Source: Treponema sp.
Lineage (GTDB): Bacteria; Spirochaetota; Spirochaetia; Treponematales; Treponemataceae
Length of the DNA: 18,606 nucleotides
Assembly (NCBI GenBank): GCA_003447785.1
Contig: DLYJ01000155.1
Location: 1-18,606, forward strand
Direction: 5' to 3'
Shown here: piece after piece, positions 7,069 through 13,648 of the stretch
How positions within the stretch are numbered: position 1 is the first letter of the stretch
How the letters are laid out: the number at the start of each line of letters is the position of its first letter
Position numbers and translations under genes: made by a program
Notes under the pieces: model-generated
What the model was told of the DNA's origin: nothing
Database searches by the model: none
Seen by the model: the letters and a program-made list of their open reading frames with translations, nothing else

Positions 7069-8565
7069 ATGAAAAAGATTAGTCGCGCCTTATATCTGGC
7101 ATTTTCTGTTTTTTGTCTGACCATTTTTGCGTCACAGTGTTTTGCTCAGTCCAACAGTTCTACTTCTGATTCTTCAAGCAAGGAAGCAAGACAATACATG
7201 GAACTTATGAACGGAGTTTTTGATTTTGTTCAGCGTAATTACGTTGACGAAGTTGACCCGGCCGTTTTGTACAGAGGCGCGCTCAAAGGCATGCTCGAAG
7301 CCTTAAACGATCCGTATACACTTTATCTGGACAGTTCTTATTTCAGGGATTTGAGCGATACAACCGAAGGAAAGTTTGGTGGTGTCGGCCTGACAATTTC
7401 CAAGCCGGCAGAATCCACTCCGGAAAAACCTGCTTATGTTGAAGTTGCTTCTCCGGTAGAAGACACTCCGGGCTTCAGGGCTGGAATCCAGGCAGGTGAC
7501 CTTATCATTTCTGTAAACGGAACTGATACTTCCACCATCACAATGGAAGAAGTTCTCGGGATGCTGCGGGGAAAGGTTGGTGAAAGCGTTGACGTAGTTA
7601 TCCGCCGCGGAAAGAACATGGAATTCCCGGTGACTTTAGTAAGAGCTGTAATTGAAGTTCCGACAGTTAAGTTCGGGACAATTAAAACCGCTAAAAACAA
7701 TACGGTCGGCTTTCTGAGGATTATTGAATTTACACCGCTGACAGCAGACAAGGTTCAGCAGGCCCTTGATTCATTCAAAAACGAAAAAATCTCGTCCCTC
7801 ATCATCGACGTACGTAACAATCCGGGCGGACTGTTGAATTCAGTTGCTGATGTGGCAGACAAATTTATTGATAACGGCCCGATTGTTTCTACCAAGAGCC
7901 GTATTTCCTTTGAAAACTCCGTATACACTGCAAGCCCGAGAAAGACAACCTTCAAAAAAGGAACTCCAATCGTTGTCCTTATCAACAAAGGTTCTGCTTC
8001 GGCTTCTGAAATCCTCAGCGGCGCCCTCAAGGACAATCACCTTGCATACCTTGTAGGCCAGCGTACTTACGGAAAAGGTTCCGTTCAGCAGGTGCTCCCG
8101 CTGTCGGCAACTGACGGTGTAAAAATCACAATGGCACGTTACTACACTCCAAGTGACACAAATATCGACAAGATTGGAATTCCGCCGGACAGAGAAGTTT
8201 TGTTCCCTGCTTTGAGCGAAGAAGGCGAAAAACAGTATATCGAACTGTTTAAGAGTGACGAAATCAAAAATCATGTTGAAGCAGCGGGCCAGATGAGCGA
8301 AAAGGCAATCGCCTCTTACGCAAAGACCCTCAAAACAAAATATCCGGAAATCGACCTTGCCAGTTTGAGAAAACTGATTCGTAACGAAGTAAACCGTACA
8401 AAGGGAACTCCATTGTACGACCTTGATTATGACGTTCAGTTGAATGCGGCCATCGACATTCTTGAAAACGAAAACTTTGAAAAGCTTGTACGTTCAACCA
8501 AGACTTTAAAAGAACTTCAGGAAGAAGCAGCTGCAACCCAGGAAAAAGAAACCGCTAAAAAATAA
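7069..8565 (+). CDS. ctpA: C-terminal processing peptidase, S41 family, exported
   Basis: This 498-residue periplasmic serine protease is of the CtpA/Prc type. A signal peptide covers residues 1-26 (KKISRALYLAFSVFCLTIFASQCFA), with probable cleavage after FA; the Cys is not in a good lipobox. A PDZ domain spans about 105-190 (GLTISKP..., AGIQAGDLIISVNG). The peptidase core contains IIDVRNNPGGLL (245-256), the nucleophile segment NKGSASASEILSGALKD with Ser311, and YGKGSVQ with Lys336, 25 residues later as in the Ser-Lys dyad of E. coli Prc. Members trim or degrade envelope proteins. The stop codon overlaps the rsmE start by one base (TAATG), so translation is coupled. The C-terminal tail (about 380-498) is helical and charged. 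Confidence 0.95.
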   Translation: MKKISRALYLAFSVFCLTIFASQCFAQSNSSTSDSSSKEARQYMELMNGVFDFVQRNYVDEVDPAVLYRGALKGMLEALNDPYTLYLDSSYFRDLSDTTEGKFGGVGLTISKPAESTPEKPAYVEVASPVEDTPGFRAGIQAGDLIISVNGTDTSTITMEEVLGMLRGKVGESVDVVIRRGKNMEFPVTLVRAVIEVPTVKFGTIKTAKNNTVGFLRIIEFTPLTADKVQQALDSFKNEKISSLIIDVRNNPGGLLNSVADVADKFIDNGPIVSTKSRISFENSVYTASPRKTTFKKGTPIVVLINKGSASASEILSGALKDNHLAYLVGQRTYGKGSVQQVLPLSATDGVKITMARYYTPSDTNIDKIGIPPDREVLFPALSEEGEKQYIELFKSDEIKNHVEAAGQMSEKAIASYAKTLKTKYPEIDLASLRKLIRNEVNRTKGTPLYDLDYDVQLNAAIDILENENFEKLVRSTKTLKELQEEAAATQEKETAKK

Positions 8566-9362
8566 TGAGACAGTTTGTTTCGTCCACAAATCCGGATAAA
8601 AACGGATTGATTGTTGTAGAAGGAAAAGATTTTCGATACTTCAGACAGGTTCTGCGCCTGAATACCGGTGATATGCTGAGCGTAAGAATTCCGGACGGGC
8701 AGCTCGTTAACACAACTGTTTGTAAAATCGACGACAAAAAGCACAGCGTAACCCTGCAGTTCTGCGACACTCAAGATTCAGCAGAAAACCAGAGTTCCTT
8801 TACACAGACCTGCGAATTCTACCTTTTTCAGTTTGCGGCAAAGGGCCAGAAAATGGATCTGATTATCAGGCAGGCGACTGAGTGCGGTGTGAGCGCGATA
8901 ATTCCGGTAACCGGAGAATTTTGTCAGGCGGGTGCGGCAGAAAAAAACTTTAAGGCAGAACGCTACGACAGAATCATTAAAGAGGCGCGCCAGCAGAGCG
9001 GAAGTCCCGTCAACACCCGCGTAGAGAAAACCATGTCTCCCGAAGACGCCCTTGAATACTGGAAGAGCGTTTGTCAGGACGGGTCCGGCTCAGAAATGGC
9101 CTGTGTTTTGTACGAGCGCTCGGAAAAAACAACCAGCCTTCATAAACTTGCCGGTCAGTTTGAACAAATTAAAAAATGCGCTATAGTTTGTGGTGCAGAA
9201 GGTGGAATCAGTCCGCAGGAAATTGAACTTTTACAGAACGGTGGATTTACACCCGTTCATTTTGATACTAATATTTTGAGGTGCGAAACCGCTGCCCTGT
9301 ACGGCATTGCAGCTGTACAAAGTGCGGTTCTGGAGAAAAATTTATGGCAATCGAAAGAATAA
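8565..9362 (+). CDS. rsmE: 16S rRNA m3U1498 methyltransferase
   Basis: This 265-residue protein is the usual length for RsmE, which methylates N3 of U1498 in 16S rRNA using S-adenosylmethionine. The N-terminal part resembles a PUA-like barrel (FRYFRQVLRLNTGDMLSVRIPDG). The SPOUT knot appears as RQATECGVSAIIPV (102-114), RYDRIIKEARQQSGSP (133-148), CGAEGGISPQEIELL (209-223) and NILRCETAALYGIAAVQ (236-252). The canonical GPEGG is GAEGG here and LRTETA is LRCETA, conservative changes. The ATG shares its A with the ctpA stop codon, and the next gene starts inside its last 19 bases, so it sits within a tightly coupled operon. Confidence 0.93.
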   Translation: MRQFVSSTNPDKNGLIVVEGKDFRYFRQVLRLNTGDMLSVRIPDGQLVNTTVCKIDDKKHSVTLQFCDTQDSAENQSSFTQTCEFYLFQFAAKGQKMDLIIRQATECGVSAIIPVTGEFCQAGAAEKNFKAERYDRIIKEARQQSGSPVNTRVEKTMSPEDALEYWKSVCQDGSGSEMACVLYERSEKTTSLHKLAGQFEQIKKCAIVCGAEGGISPQEIELLQNGGFTPVHFDTNILRCETAALYGIAAVQSAVLEKNLWQSKE

Positions 9363-10090
9363 AACTGCTTGGTGTTCCTGTTGATGTCTGCAACAACGAA
9401 GACCTGGAAAACGTAATCCTGGAAATAATTGCAAAACCAGGAACAAAACAGATTATTTTTCTTTCCATCTGGGATCTTTTAAAAGGCCGTAACCAGAAAA
9501 AAGATTTCTGCCAGTGTCTTAATGCGGCTGACCTGATTCTGCCGGTTTCAAAATCGATTATCTGGGGCGCAAAATTCCTTAAGAAAAGCATTCCTGTCCG
9601 CTACAATCCTTTTAACGCCGTAATAAACATTCTTTCCATCATGGAAAGCCACTATAAATCACTCTACCTTCTGGGCGGTCACAAAAAGTCGCTCATGCAG
9701 GCAGAACGCAACGTCCGCGAAACCTTCCCGAACCTTGCAATCGTCGGACGCTATGTGGGCTATTATCCCCGTTCAATTGAACCGGACATCGTGCAGGCAA
9801 TTTACAAGGCTTCTCCTTCACTCGTGCTTTTGAGCGAAGGCATTAAGGAAAAAAATCTCTGGCCATATGTAAGGCGCAACAATTTTTCTCAGAGTATCTT
9901 TCTTTACTACCGGGAAGCTGTGGGAATTTTCTCGGAACGAATCAAACGCGTAAGTGAAAAGACCTTTGACAAAGGCCTGGAAATCTGGTCAGAAATCGTA
10001 AGAAACCCTCTCAAATTATTTCTTGTATTTCCGTTTATTCGATATATACTTTTACTTGTGTGGTATAGAATTTTTAAGAAGTCGGCTTAA
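9344..10090 (+). CDS. Divergent WecG/TagA/CpsF-family (GT26) protein, active-site residues lost
   Basis: This 248-residue protein aligns along its length with GT26 glycosyltransferases, which add N-acetylmannosamine or similar sugars to undecaprenyl-linked intermediates. Recognisable parts: N-terminal LLGVPVDVCNNEDLENVILEII, LYLLGGHKKSLMQAERNVRETFPNLAIVGRYVGYYP (107-142), and the C-terminal membrane-binding tail KGLEIWSEIVRNPLKLFLVFPFIRYILLLVWY (210-241). The conserved motifs are degraded. The AD..LPDG segment with the proposed catalytic Asp reads ADLILPVSKS (62-71), GLGxPKQExW reads SEGIKEKNLW (164-173), and the RVxGxDL element reads RYNPFNA (86-92). It may be inactive or have a changed substrate. 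GGAG (9332-9335) precedes ATG 9344; an upstream in-frame start at 9281 would overlap rsmE by 82 bp and lacks a better ribosome site. Confidence 0.8.
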   Translation: MAIERIKLLGVPVDVCNNEDLENVILEIIAKPGTKQIIFLSIWDLLKGRNQKKDFCQCLNAADLILPVSKSIIWGAKFLKKSIPVRYNPFNAVINILSIMESHYKSLYLLGGHKKSLMQAERNVRETFPNLAIVGRYVGYYPRSIEPDIVQAIYKASPSLVLLSEGIKEKNLWPYVRRNNFSQSIFLYYREAVGIFSERIKRVSEKTFDKGLEIWSEIVRNPLKLFLVFPFIRYILLLVWYRIFKKSA

Positions 10091-10101
10091 AAGTTCGTCT
10101 A

Positions 10102-11205
10102 TTGAAAAAAGTAATTGTATTCTCCTGGGACAAGAAGTTCAGAAGGCTGTGTACCTCGTGTCTGGAAAAGCATGCAGATGCGTGCGTGCTGGACTCTTTT
10201 GAACTGCTGTGTAACCTCTTAAAATCAGATCATTATTTTACACTGCTGGCAGACTCAAGGCTTGCAGAAGAAGACAAAATTAAAATCCGGTTTTTGTGCG
10301 AAAAATTCAATCATAATGTCGTTTTTATTTCTTCTAAAATTGAACTTGGATTATGCCGCCAGAAGTCCGGTTCAATTTCCATGCCCTTTGGACTGAAACA
10401 CCTTATAAAAACCCGTCCCGAGCTGTTTACTTTACAGGATGAACTTCAAAATGCTGACAGACAGACAATTAACCCCCTTGATAAAATTGCGGGAACCAGC
10501 CCGGCAGTTCAAAAATTAAAGGAAAAGATTTTAATTGCGGCAAAAGAAGACGTGATTGTTCTTCTGCGTGGAGAAAGTGGCTGCGGTAAAACTTTAATTG
10601 CCCGTGTAATTCACGAATTAAGCGCCCGTTCCGGCTGTGGACGGCCCTTTGTAAGCCAGAATGTGGCTGCAATTGCAGAAGGCCTTGCGGAAAGCGAATT
10701 GTTTGGAGTTGCCGAAGGTGCGTACACGGGCAGTGTGAGTTCAAGAATGGGACTTTTTGCCAGTGCGGACAAATCAACGCTCTTTCTGGATGAAATCGGC
10801 GAGCTGAGTCCCGCTATGCAGGCAAAAATCCTTCAGGTCATCCAGGACGGAACATACCGTAGACCGGGTGACGATAAGGTTTATCACTGTGACGTCCGGC
10901 TGATTTTTGCAACCCACGCCAACCTGGAGCAGATGATAAATGAAAAACGGTTCAGGCAGGATTTGTATTACAGGATAAATCAGTTTGTAATCGAAGTTCC
11001 GCCGCTCCGTGAGCGCAGGGAAGACATTGAAGAGCTTGCCAAAGACTTTTTTAAGAAAGAAAAAATTCAAAAATCATTGAGAGCCGACGCAGTTTTAAAG
11101 CTTAAAAAACGTGACTGGCCCGGCAATATCCGCGAACTTGAAAACTGCCTCCGCACGGCAAGTATTTTGTGCGAAGACAGGATAATCGGGGCAGACTATT
11201 TTTGA
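10102..11205 (+). CDS. Sigma54-activator-like AAA+ protein with degenerate receiver and no DNA-binding domain
   Basis: This 367-residue protein has an N-terminal receiver-like part (1-110) and a sigma54-interaction AAA+ domain (about 124-350). Walker A is GESGCGKT (157-164), the sigma54-contact loop is GAYTGS (206-211, canonical GAFTGA), Walker B is LFLDE (227-231), the arginine-finger region is RQDLYYRIN (285-293) and sensor II is WPGNIRELEN (339-348). The receiver lacks the paired N-terminal acids (FSWD) and the KP dipeptide (MPF at 94-96), although Asp51 could still be the phospho-site. The chain stops at GADYF just after sensor II, so the usual Fis-type helix-turn-helix is absent. The start is TTG, supported by the receiver-like MKKVIVFSWD; no Shine-Dalgarno is visible. 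It follows the GT26-like gene by 11 bp and its last 10 bases overlap the trmJ-like stop. Confidence 0.85.
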   Translation: MKKVIVFSWDKKFRRLCTSCLEKHADACVLDSFELLCNLLKSDHYFTLLADSRLAEEDKIKIRFLCEKFNHNVVFISSKIELGLCRQKSGSISMPFGLKHLIKTRPELFTLQDELQNADRQTINPLDKIAGTSPAVQKLKEKILIAAKEDVIVLLRGESGCGKTLIARVIHELSARSGCGRPFVSQNVAAIAEGLAESELFGVAEGAYTGSVSSRMGLFASADKSTLFLDEIGELSPAMQAKILQVIQDGTYRRPGDDKVYHCDVRLIFATHANLEQMINEKRFRQDLYYRINQFVIEVPPLRERREDIEELAKDFFKKEKIQKSLRADAVLKLKKRDWPGNIRELENCLRTASILCEDRIIGADYF

Positions 11206-11918
11206 GTTGAATTTTTACTGTTCAGGCCCGCAATTTTTGTAAAGGTTTTTTCGATATATGACGCGTCGCCTTCGCTCAAAACTGCCCGGGACAAAAGTCC
11301 GCGCCAGAAGCGTTCCATGTCGGCCTGGCCTGCAACCTTGAAAAAACCAACCTGCTTGAGGGAACGGCTGATTGTGTCTACAGTTTTGTCCAGGCGCTTA
11401 AGGTCGATGGGTGTGTAGCCCGGCGAAACTTTGCCCTGCTGTCTGAAAAGATGGTAGCAGATAATCTGTACTGCATGAGAGAGGTTGAGGGAAGCAAATT
11501 CTTGAGAGGATGGAATTGTGACTCCGATTGTGCACTCTAGAACTTCTTCATCGGTAAGGCCCGTGCGTTCGTTGCCGAAAACCGCTGCAATTTTTCCGCC
11601 GCTTTTGTCGCAGAGTTCTGCAAATTCTTCTGGAAGGAGAAGTTTGTCGGCGCGCTTTTTGCCGCGGCGTCGTGTGGTTCCTGCGGCGATTGAACAGTCA
11701 GCGGTTGCCTCTGTAATTGAATTAAAAAATCTGGCGTTTTCCCAGATGTATGCGGCATGAATTGCCAGTATGCGGACGCGCTCTTCGTCGTAGTCGGATT
11801 TTTTTCCTACAATGCGCAGGTCGTGAATGTTATTGTTTGCCATTGCCCTGCAGACTGCACCAATATTGCGGCTTTCGTCAGGTCTGACAAGGACCACTGT
11901 GATATTATCCAGATTCAT
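11196..11918 (-). CDS. trmJ: SPOUT RNA 2'-O-methyltransferase (TrmJ type)
   Basis: This 240-residue TrmH-family enzyme is of the TrmJ branch, which methylates the ribose at position 32 of tRNAs. The three SPOUT motifs are SRNIGAVCRAM (16-26, Arg17/Asn18), VFGNERTGLTDEEV (113-126) and IPSSQEFASLNLSHAVQIICYHLF (135-158). The family-typical segment AAGTTRRRGKKR (78-89) is present. The C-terminal 80 residues are helical, as in TrmJ. A minus-strand AAGGAA lies 4 nt upstream of the ATG, supporting the start. It is convergent with the AAA+ gene, overlapping by 10 bp at the 3' ends. Other TrmH group members share these motifs, so the exact tRNA substrate is inferred. Confidence 0.85.
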   Translation of the reverse strand: MNLDNITVVLVRPDESRNIGAVCRAMANNNIHDLRIVGKKSDYDEERVRILAIHAAYIWENARFFNSITEATADCSIAAGTTRRRGKKRADKLLLPEEFAELCDKSGGKIAAVFGNERTGLTDEEVLECTIGVTIPSSQEFASLNLSHAVQIICYHLFRQQGKVSPGYTPIDLKRLDKTVDTISRSLKQVGFFKVAGQADMERFWRGLLSRAVLSEGDASYIEKTFTKIAGLNSKNSTQK

Positions 11919-11964
11919 AAAATTCCTTTGTTATTTTTGTATAAGTCTAATTCTTTTTGATTTT

Positions 11965-11976
11965 TTGTGCTACAAT
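11965..11976 (+). promoter_or_regulatory. Extended -10 promoter of the SDR gene, leaderless
   Basis: TTGTGCTACAAT has TACAAT (11971-11976) preceded by TGC, and matches the element at 48-59 in 11 of 12 bases. The -10 ends 7 nt before ATG 11984 and no Shine-Dalgarno is present, so transcription should start at the ATG. Confidence 0.65.
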
Positions 11977-11983
11977 AATATAT

Positions 11984-12754
11984 ATGAATATTTTTGAAGG
12001 AAAAACTGCGGTTGTAATCGGAGGCAGCGGCGGAATCGGACTTGAGATTTCTAAAATCCTCGCCAGAAACGGTGCCTCTCTGACAATTCACGGCAGGGAC
12101 GACAAAAAGCTCAAAAAAGTTTCGGATGAACTTCAAAAACAATTCAATTCAAATGTAAAAACTGTAAATCTGGACCTTGAAAAAACAGATTTTTTAAATA
12201 TTGATTCAACTTTGCTAAACAAGTTTGTTTCGGTTGCCGATATTTTATGTGTCTGTTATGGTCCCTTTCTTCAGGAAAGTGTAGATCAGATGACAGCGCA
12301 GCAGTGGAAGGACATGAGTCTTTTGAATTATGCTCTTCCCGGATTTTTCGTAAGTTCCGCATTAAAAAATATGATGAATAAGAAGTGGGGCCGGATTTTG
12401 CTTTTTGGTGGAACGGGCACTTCTTTCAGAACAGAGTATAAAACCAATGCTGCCTATGCCGGTGCAAAAAGCGCCCTGGGAATACTGGTTCAATCTGTTG
12501 CATCAAATTATGCGGATTACGGAATAACCTGTAATGCCATTATGCCTGGCTTTGTTGATACAGAATATATTGGTCCGCAGCAGAAAACTGAGCTTGCAAA
12601 AAAAATGCCGGGCGGTAAGTTGATAAAGGAAGAAAGTGTTGCTTCGGCAGCTGAGTTTCTTCTTTCAAACGGTGATTTAAATGGCGTTTTATTGCGTTTA
12701 GACCGCGGTTTGAGTGCAAATTTGGGCAGGAATAATGCCTTGAATTTGACATAA
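11984..12754 (+). CDS. Short-chain dehydrogenase/reductase (SDR), 256 aa
   Basis: This classical-length SDR oxidoreductase has the NAD(P)-binding GGSGGIG (13-19) with AVVIGGSGGIGLEISKILARNGASLTIHGRD, and the catalytic YAGAK (Tyr158, Lys162). HGRDDKK after beta2 suggests NADPH preference. The loop normally reading NNAG reads CVCYGPF (90-95), and the position of the catalytic Ser is a GGTGTS stretch (142-147). PGFVDTEYIG (about 189-198) and an RLDRGLSANLG C-terminus resemble FabG-type reductases. Substrate unknown; it could be a 3-oxoacyl-ACP reductase homologue. The start is ATG 11984; a TTG at 11957 adds nine residues that precede the promoter and is rejected. It is divergent from trmJ and probably monocistronic. 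Confidence 0.85.
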   Translation: MNIFEGKTAVVIGGSGGIGLEISKILARNGASLTIHGRDDKKLKKVSDELQKQFNSNVKTVNLDLEKTDFLNIDSTLLNKFVSVADILCVCYGPFLQESVDQMTAQQWKDMSLLNYALPGFFVSSALKNMMNKKWGRILLFGGTGTSFRTEYKTNAAYAGAKSALGILVQSVASNYADYGITCNAIMPGFVDTEYIGPQQKTELAKKMPGGKLIKEESVASAAEFLLSNGDLNGVLLRLDRGLSANLGRNNALNLT

Positions 12755-12775
12755 TGGTGATTTTTGTAGTATTCT
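12746..12775 (+). promoter_or_regulatory. Promoter of the STAS-zinc ribbon gene
   Basis: A perfect TTGACA (12746-12751) overlaps the 3' end of the SDR gene and lies 18 bp from TATTCT (12770-12775). The predicted start near 12782 gives a leader of about 50 nt ending in TAGGAG (12822-12827) 4 nt before the ATG. Confidence 0.6.
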
Positions 12776-12785
12776 TTTAAGAATA
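12770..12785. repeat. Palindrome overlapping the -10 of the STAS gene
   Basis: TATTCTT and AAGAATA are perfect 7-bp arms around a TT centre. The left arm is the -10 box itself and the right arm covers the predicted start site, an operator-like location. The 2-nt centre is too small for an RNA hairpin of full length; only a 5-bp stem with a 6-nt loop could form. Confidence 0.5.
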
Positions 12786-12831
12786 GTATGGCTTTTTAGT
12801 TTAAAATGAGTTTATAAATGGTAGGAGATCT

Positions 12832-13383
12832 ATGAGCAATAATAACAACCTTGTTCCTGGTTTTAACGATGAAAAAGATGACAGCCTCAAAATCAATCTG
12901 GAAAAAATCTCAGAAGTTGAGAACTGTCTTACAATTTATTTGAATGGTTACATCGATACCTATAACTCAAGTTTCTTCCAGAAGAGAATTTCTAAGGTTG
13001 TAGAAGCCGGATATAAAAACCTTATATTCAACTGCGCATCGCTTAACTATGTATCATCAACTGGTATCGGTTCTTTTACCGCATTCCTTAAAATGGTAAA
13101 GCCAAAGGGAGGAGACATTGTTCTTCTCGAAATCCAGCCAAAGGTATACGAAGTATTCCAGCTGCTTGGATTCAGCCAGTTCTTTAATATCAAGGATTCA
13201 ATGTCAGACGCTGTTAACTTCTTTAAGCAGGGCGCTCCTGTTACAGAAAGCGTATTCCCTAAAGTGTTCAGCTGTCCTGTATGTTCTAAACGCCTTAAGG
13301 CTTCAAGAAGCGGACGTTTCCGCTGCTCTGAATGTAAATCAATCCTTGCCATCGACCAGCAGGGTCAGGTTTTCCTGGGCTAA
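12832..13383 (+). CDS. STAS-domain (anti-anti-sigma-like) protein with C-terminal zinc ribbon
   Basis: This 183-residue protein carries an acidic N-terminal tail (1-20), a STAS domain (about 28-133) and a four-cysteine zinc ribbon (148-168). The STAS core has VENCLTIYLNGYIDTYNSSFF and the phospho-site region LNYVSSTGIGSF, where Ser76 aligns with the serine phosphorylated by anti-sigma kinases in SpoIIAA/RsbV; the usual preceding Asp is Ser75. The ribbon is CPVC...CSEC (Cys148, 151, 165, 168). STAS antagonists normally bind an anti-sigma factor; no kinase or sigma gene is nearby. The zinc ribbon could bind nucleic acid or another protein. Strong Shine-Dalgarno, consensus -35 and a strong terminator point to an abundant single-gene transcript. 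Confidence 0.9.
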   Translation: MSNNNNLVPGFNDEKDDSLKINLEKISEVENCLTIYLNGYIDTYNSSFFQKRISKVVEAGYKNLIFNCASLNYVSSTGIGSFTAFLKMVKPKGGDIVLLEIQPKVYEVFQLLGFSQFFNIKDSMSDAVNFFKQGAPVTESVFPKVFSCPVCSKRLKASRSGRFRCSECKSILAIDQQGQVFLG

Positions 13384-13390
13384 AATCAAC

Positions 13391-13419
13391 GCTCCGTTGC
13401 TAAAACGGAGCTTTTTTTT
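13391..13419 (+). terminator. Intrinsic terminator after the STAS gene
   Basis: GCTCCGTT (13391-13398) pairs perfectly with AACGGAGC (13404-13411) around a 5-nt loop, followed by eight T residues (13412-13419). It starts 7 nt after the stop codon and isolates the downstream AT-rich region from read-through. Confidence 0.95.
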
Positions 13420-13422
13420 GCC

Positions 13423-13455
13423 TGTGCCTAACTTGTGGATAACTTGTTTCTAACT
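13423..13455 (-). repeat. Left array of three 11-bp DnaA-box-like repeats
   Basis: Three contiguous units read on the plus strand: TGTGCCTAACT (13423-13433), TGTGGATAACT (13434-13444) and TGTTTCTAACT (13445-13455). All share TGT-N3-TAACT. The middle one contains the perfect consensus box in minus orientation; the first matches it at 7 of 9 positions and the third at 6 of 9. Confidence 0.7.
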
Positions 13456-13468
13456 GCCTGTATAGGCA
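13455..13468. repeat. Short palindrome next to the left array
   Basis: TGCCT-GTAT-AGGCA has perfect 5-bp arms around 4 nt and abuts the last 11-bp unit. It has no T-run after it, so it is a possible protein-binding site rather than a terminator. Confidence 0.4.
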
Positions 13469-13521
13469 AAAATACTAGTCAAAACGCTAATTCTATCTAA
13501 TATAATAAGTTAAGTTGAATT

Positions 13522-13550
13522 TTGTTATATTTAGCCTAAATCTATATAAT
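13522..13550 (+). promoter_or_regulatory. Promoter inside the AT-rich core
   Basis: TTGTTA (13522-13527) and a perfect TATAAT (13545-13550) are exactly 17 bp apart. Transcription would start near 13557, giving a leader of about 165 nt before the membrane-protein gene at 13721 and running through the right DnaA-box array, or a small untranslated RNA. AT-rich sequence yields chance -10 boxes, so confidence is moderate. Confidence 0.5.
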
Positions 13551-13648
13551 ACAAGGAAATATTTAATTTTTAAGGCCAAAAAAACTTATAATTTCTTTTA
13601 ATATTGTGAGTTAGAAATGCCGAAAATTTAGAAACTAACGAAAGTTTG

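Noticed and set aside
7069..7146. Lipoprotein signal for CtpA (Cys24)
   Set aside because: The residues before the Cys (FASQ) do not fit even a relaxed lipobox, while a normal signal peptidase I site after CFA fits better.
7840..8274. 144-codon minus-strand frame inside ctpA
   Set aside because: It lies wholly antisense to the conserved protease core and is explained as a shadow of that frame.
9281..9343. Upstream start for the GT26-like protein
   Set aside because: It would overlap rsmE by 82 bp and add 21 residues not expected in the family; ATG 9344 has GGAG at a good distance.
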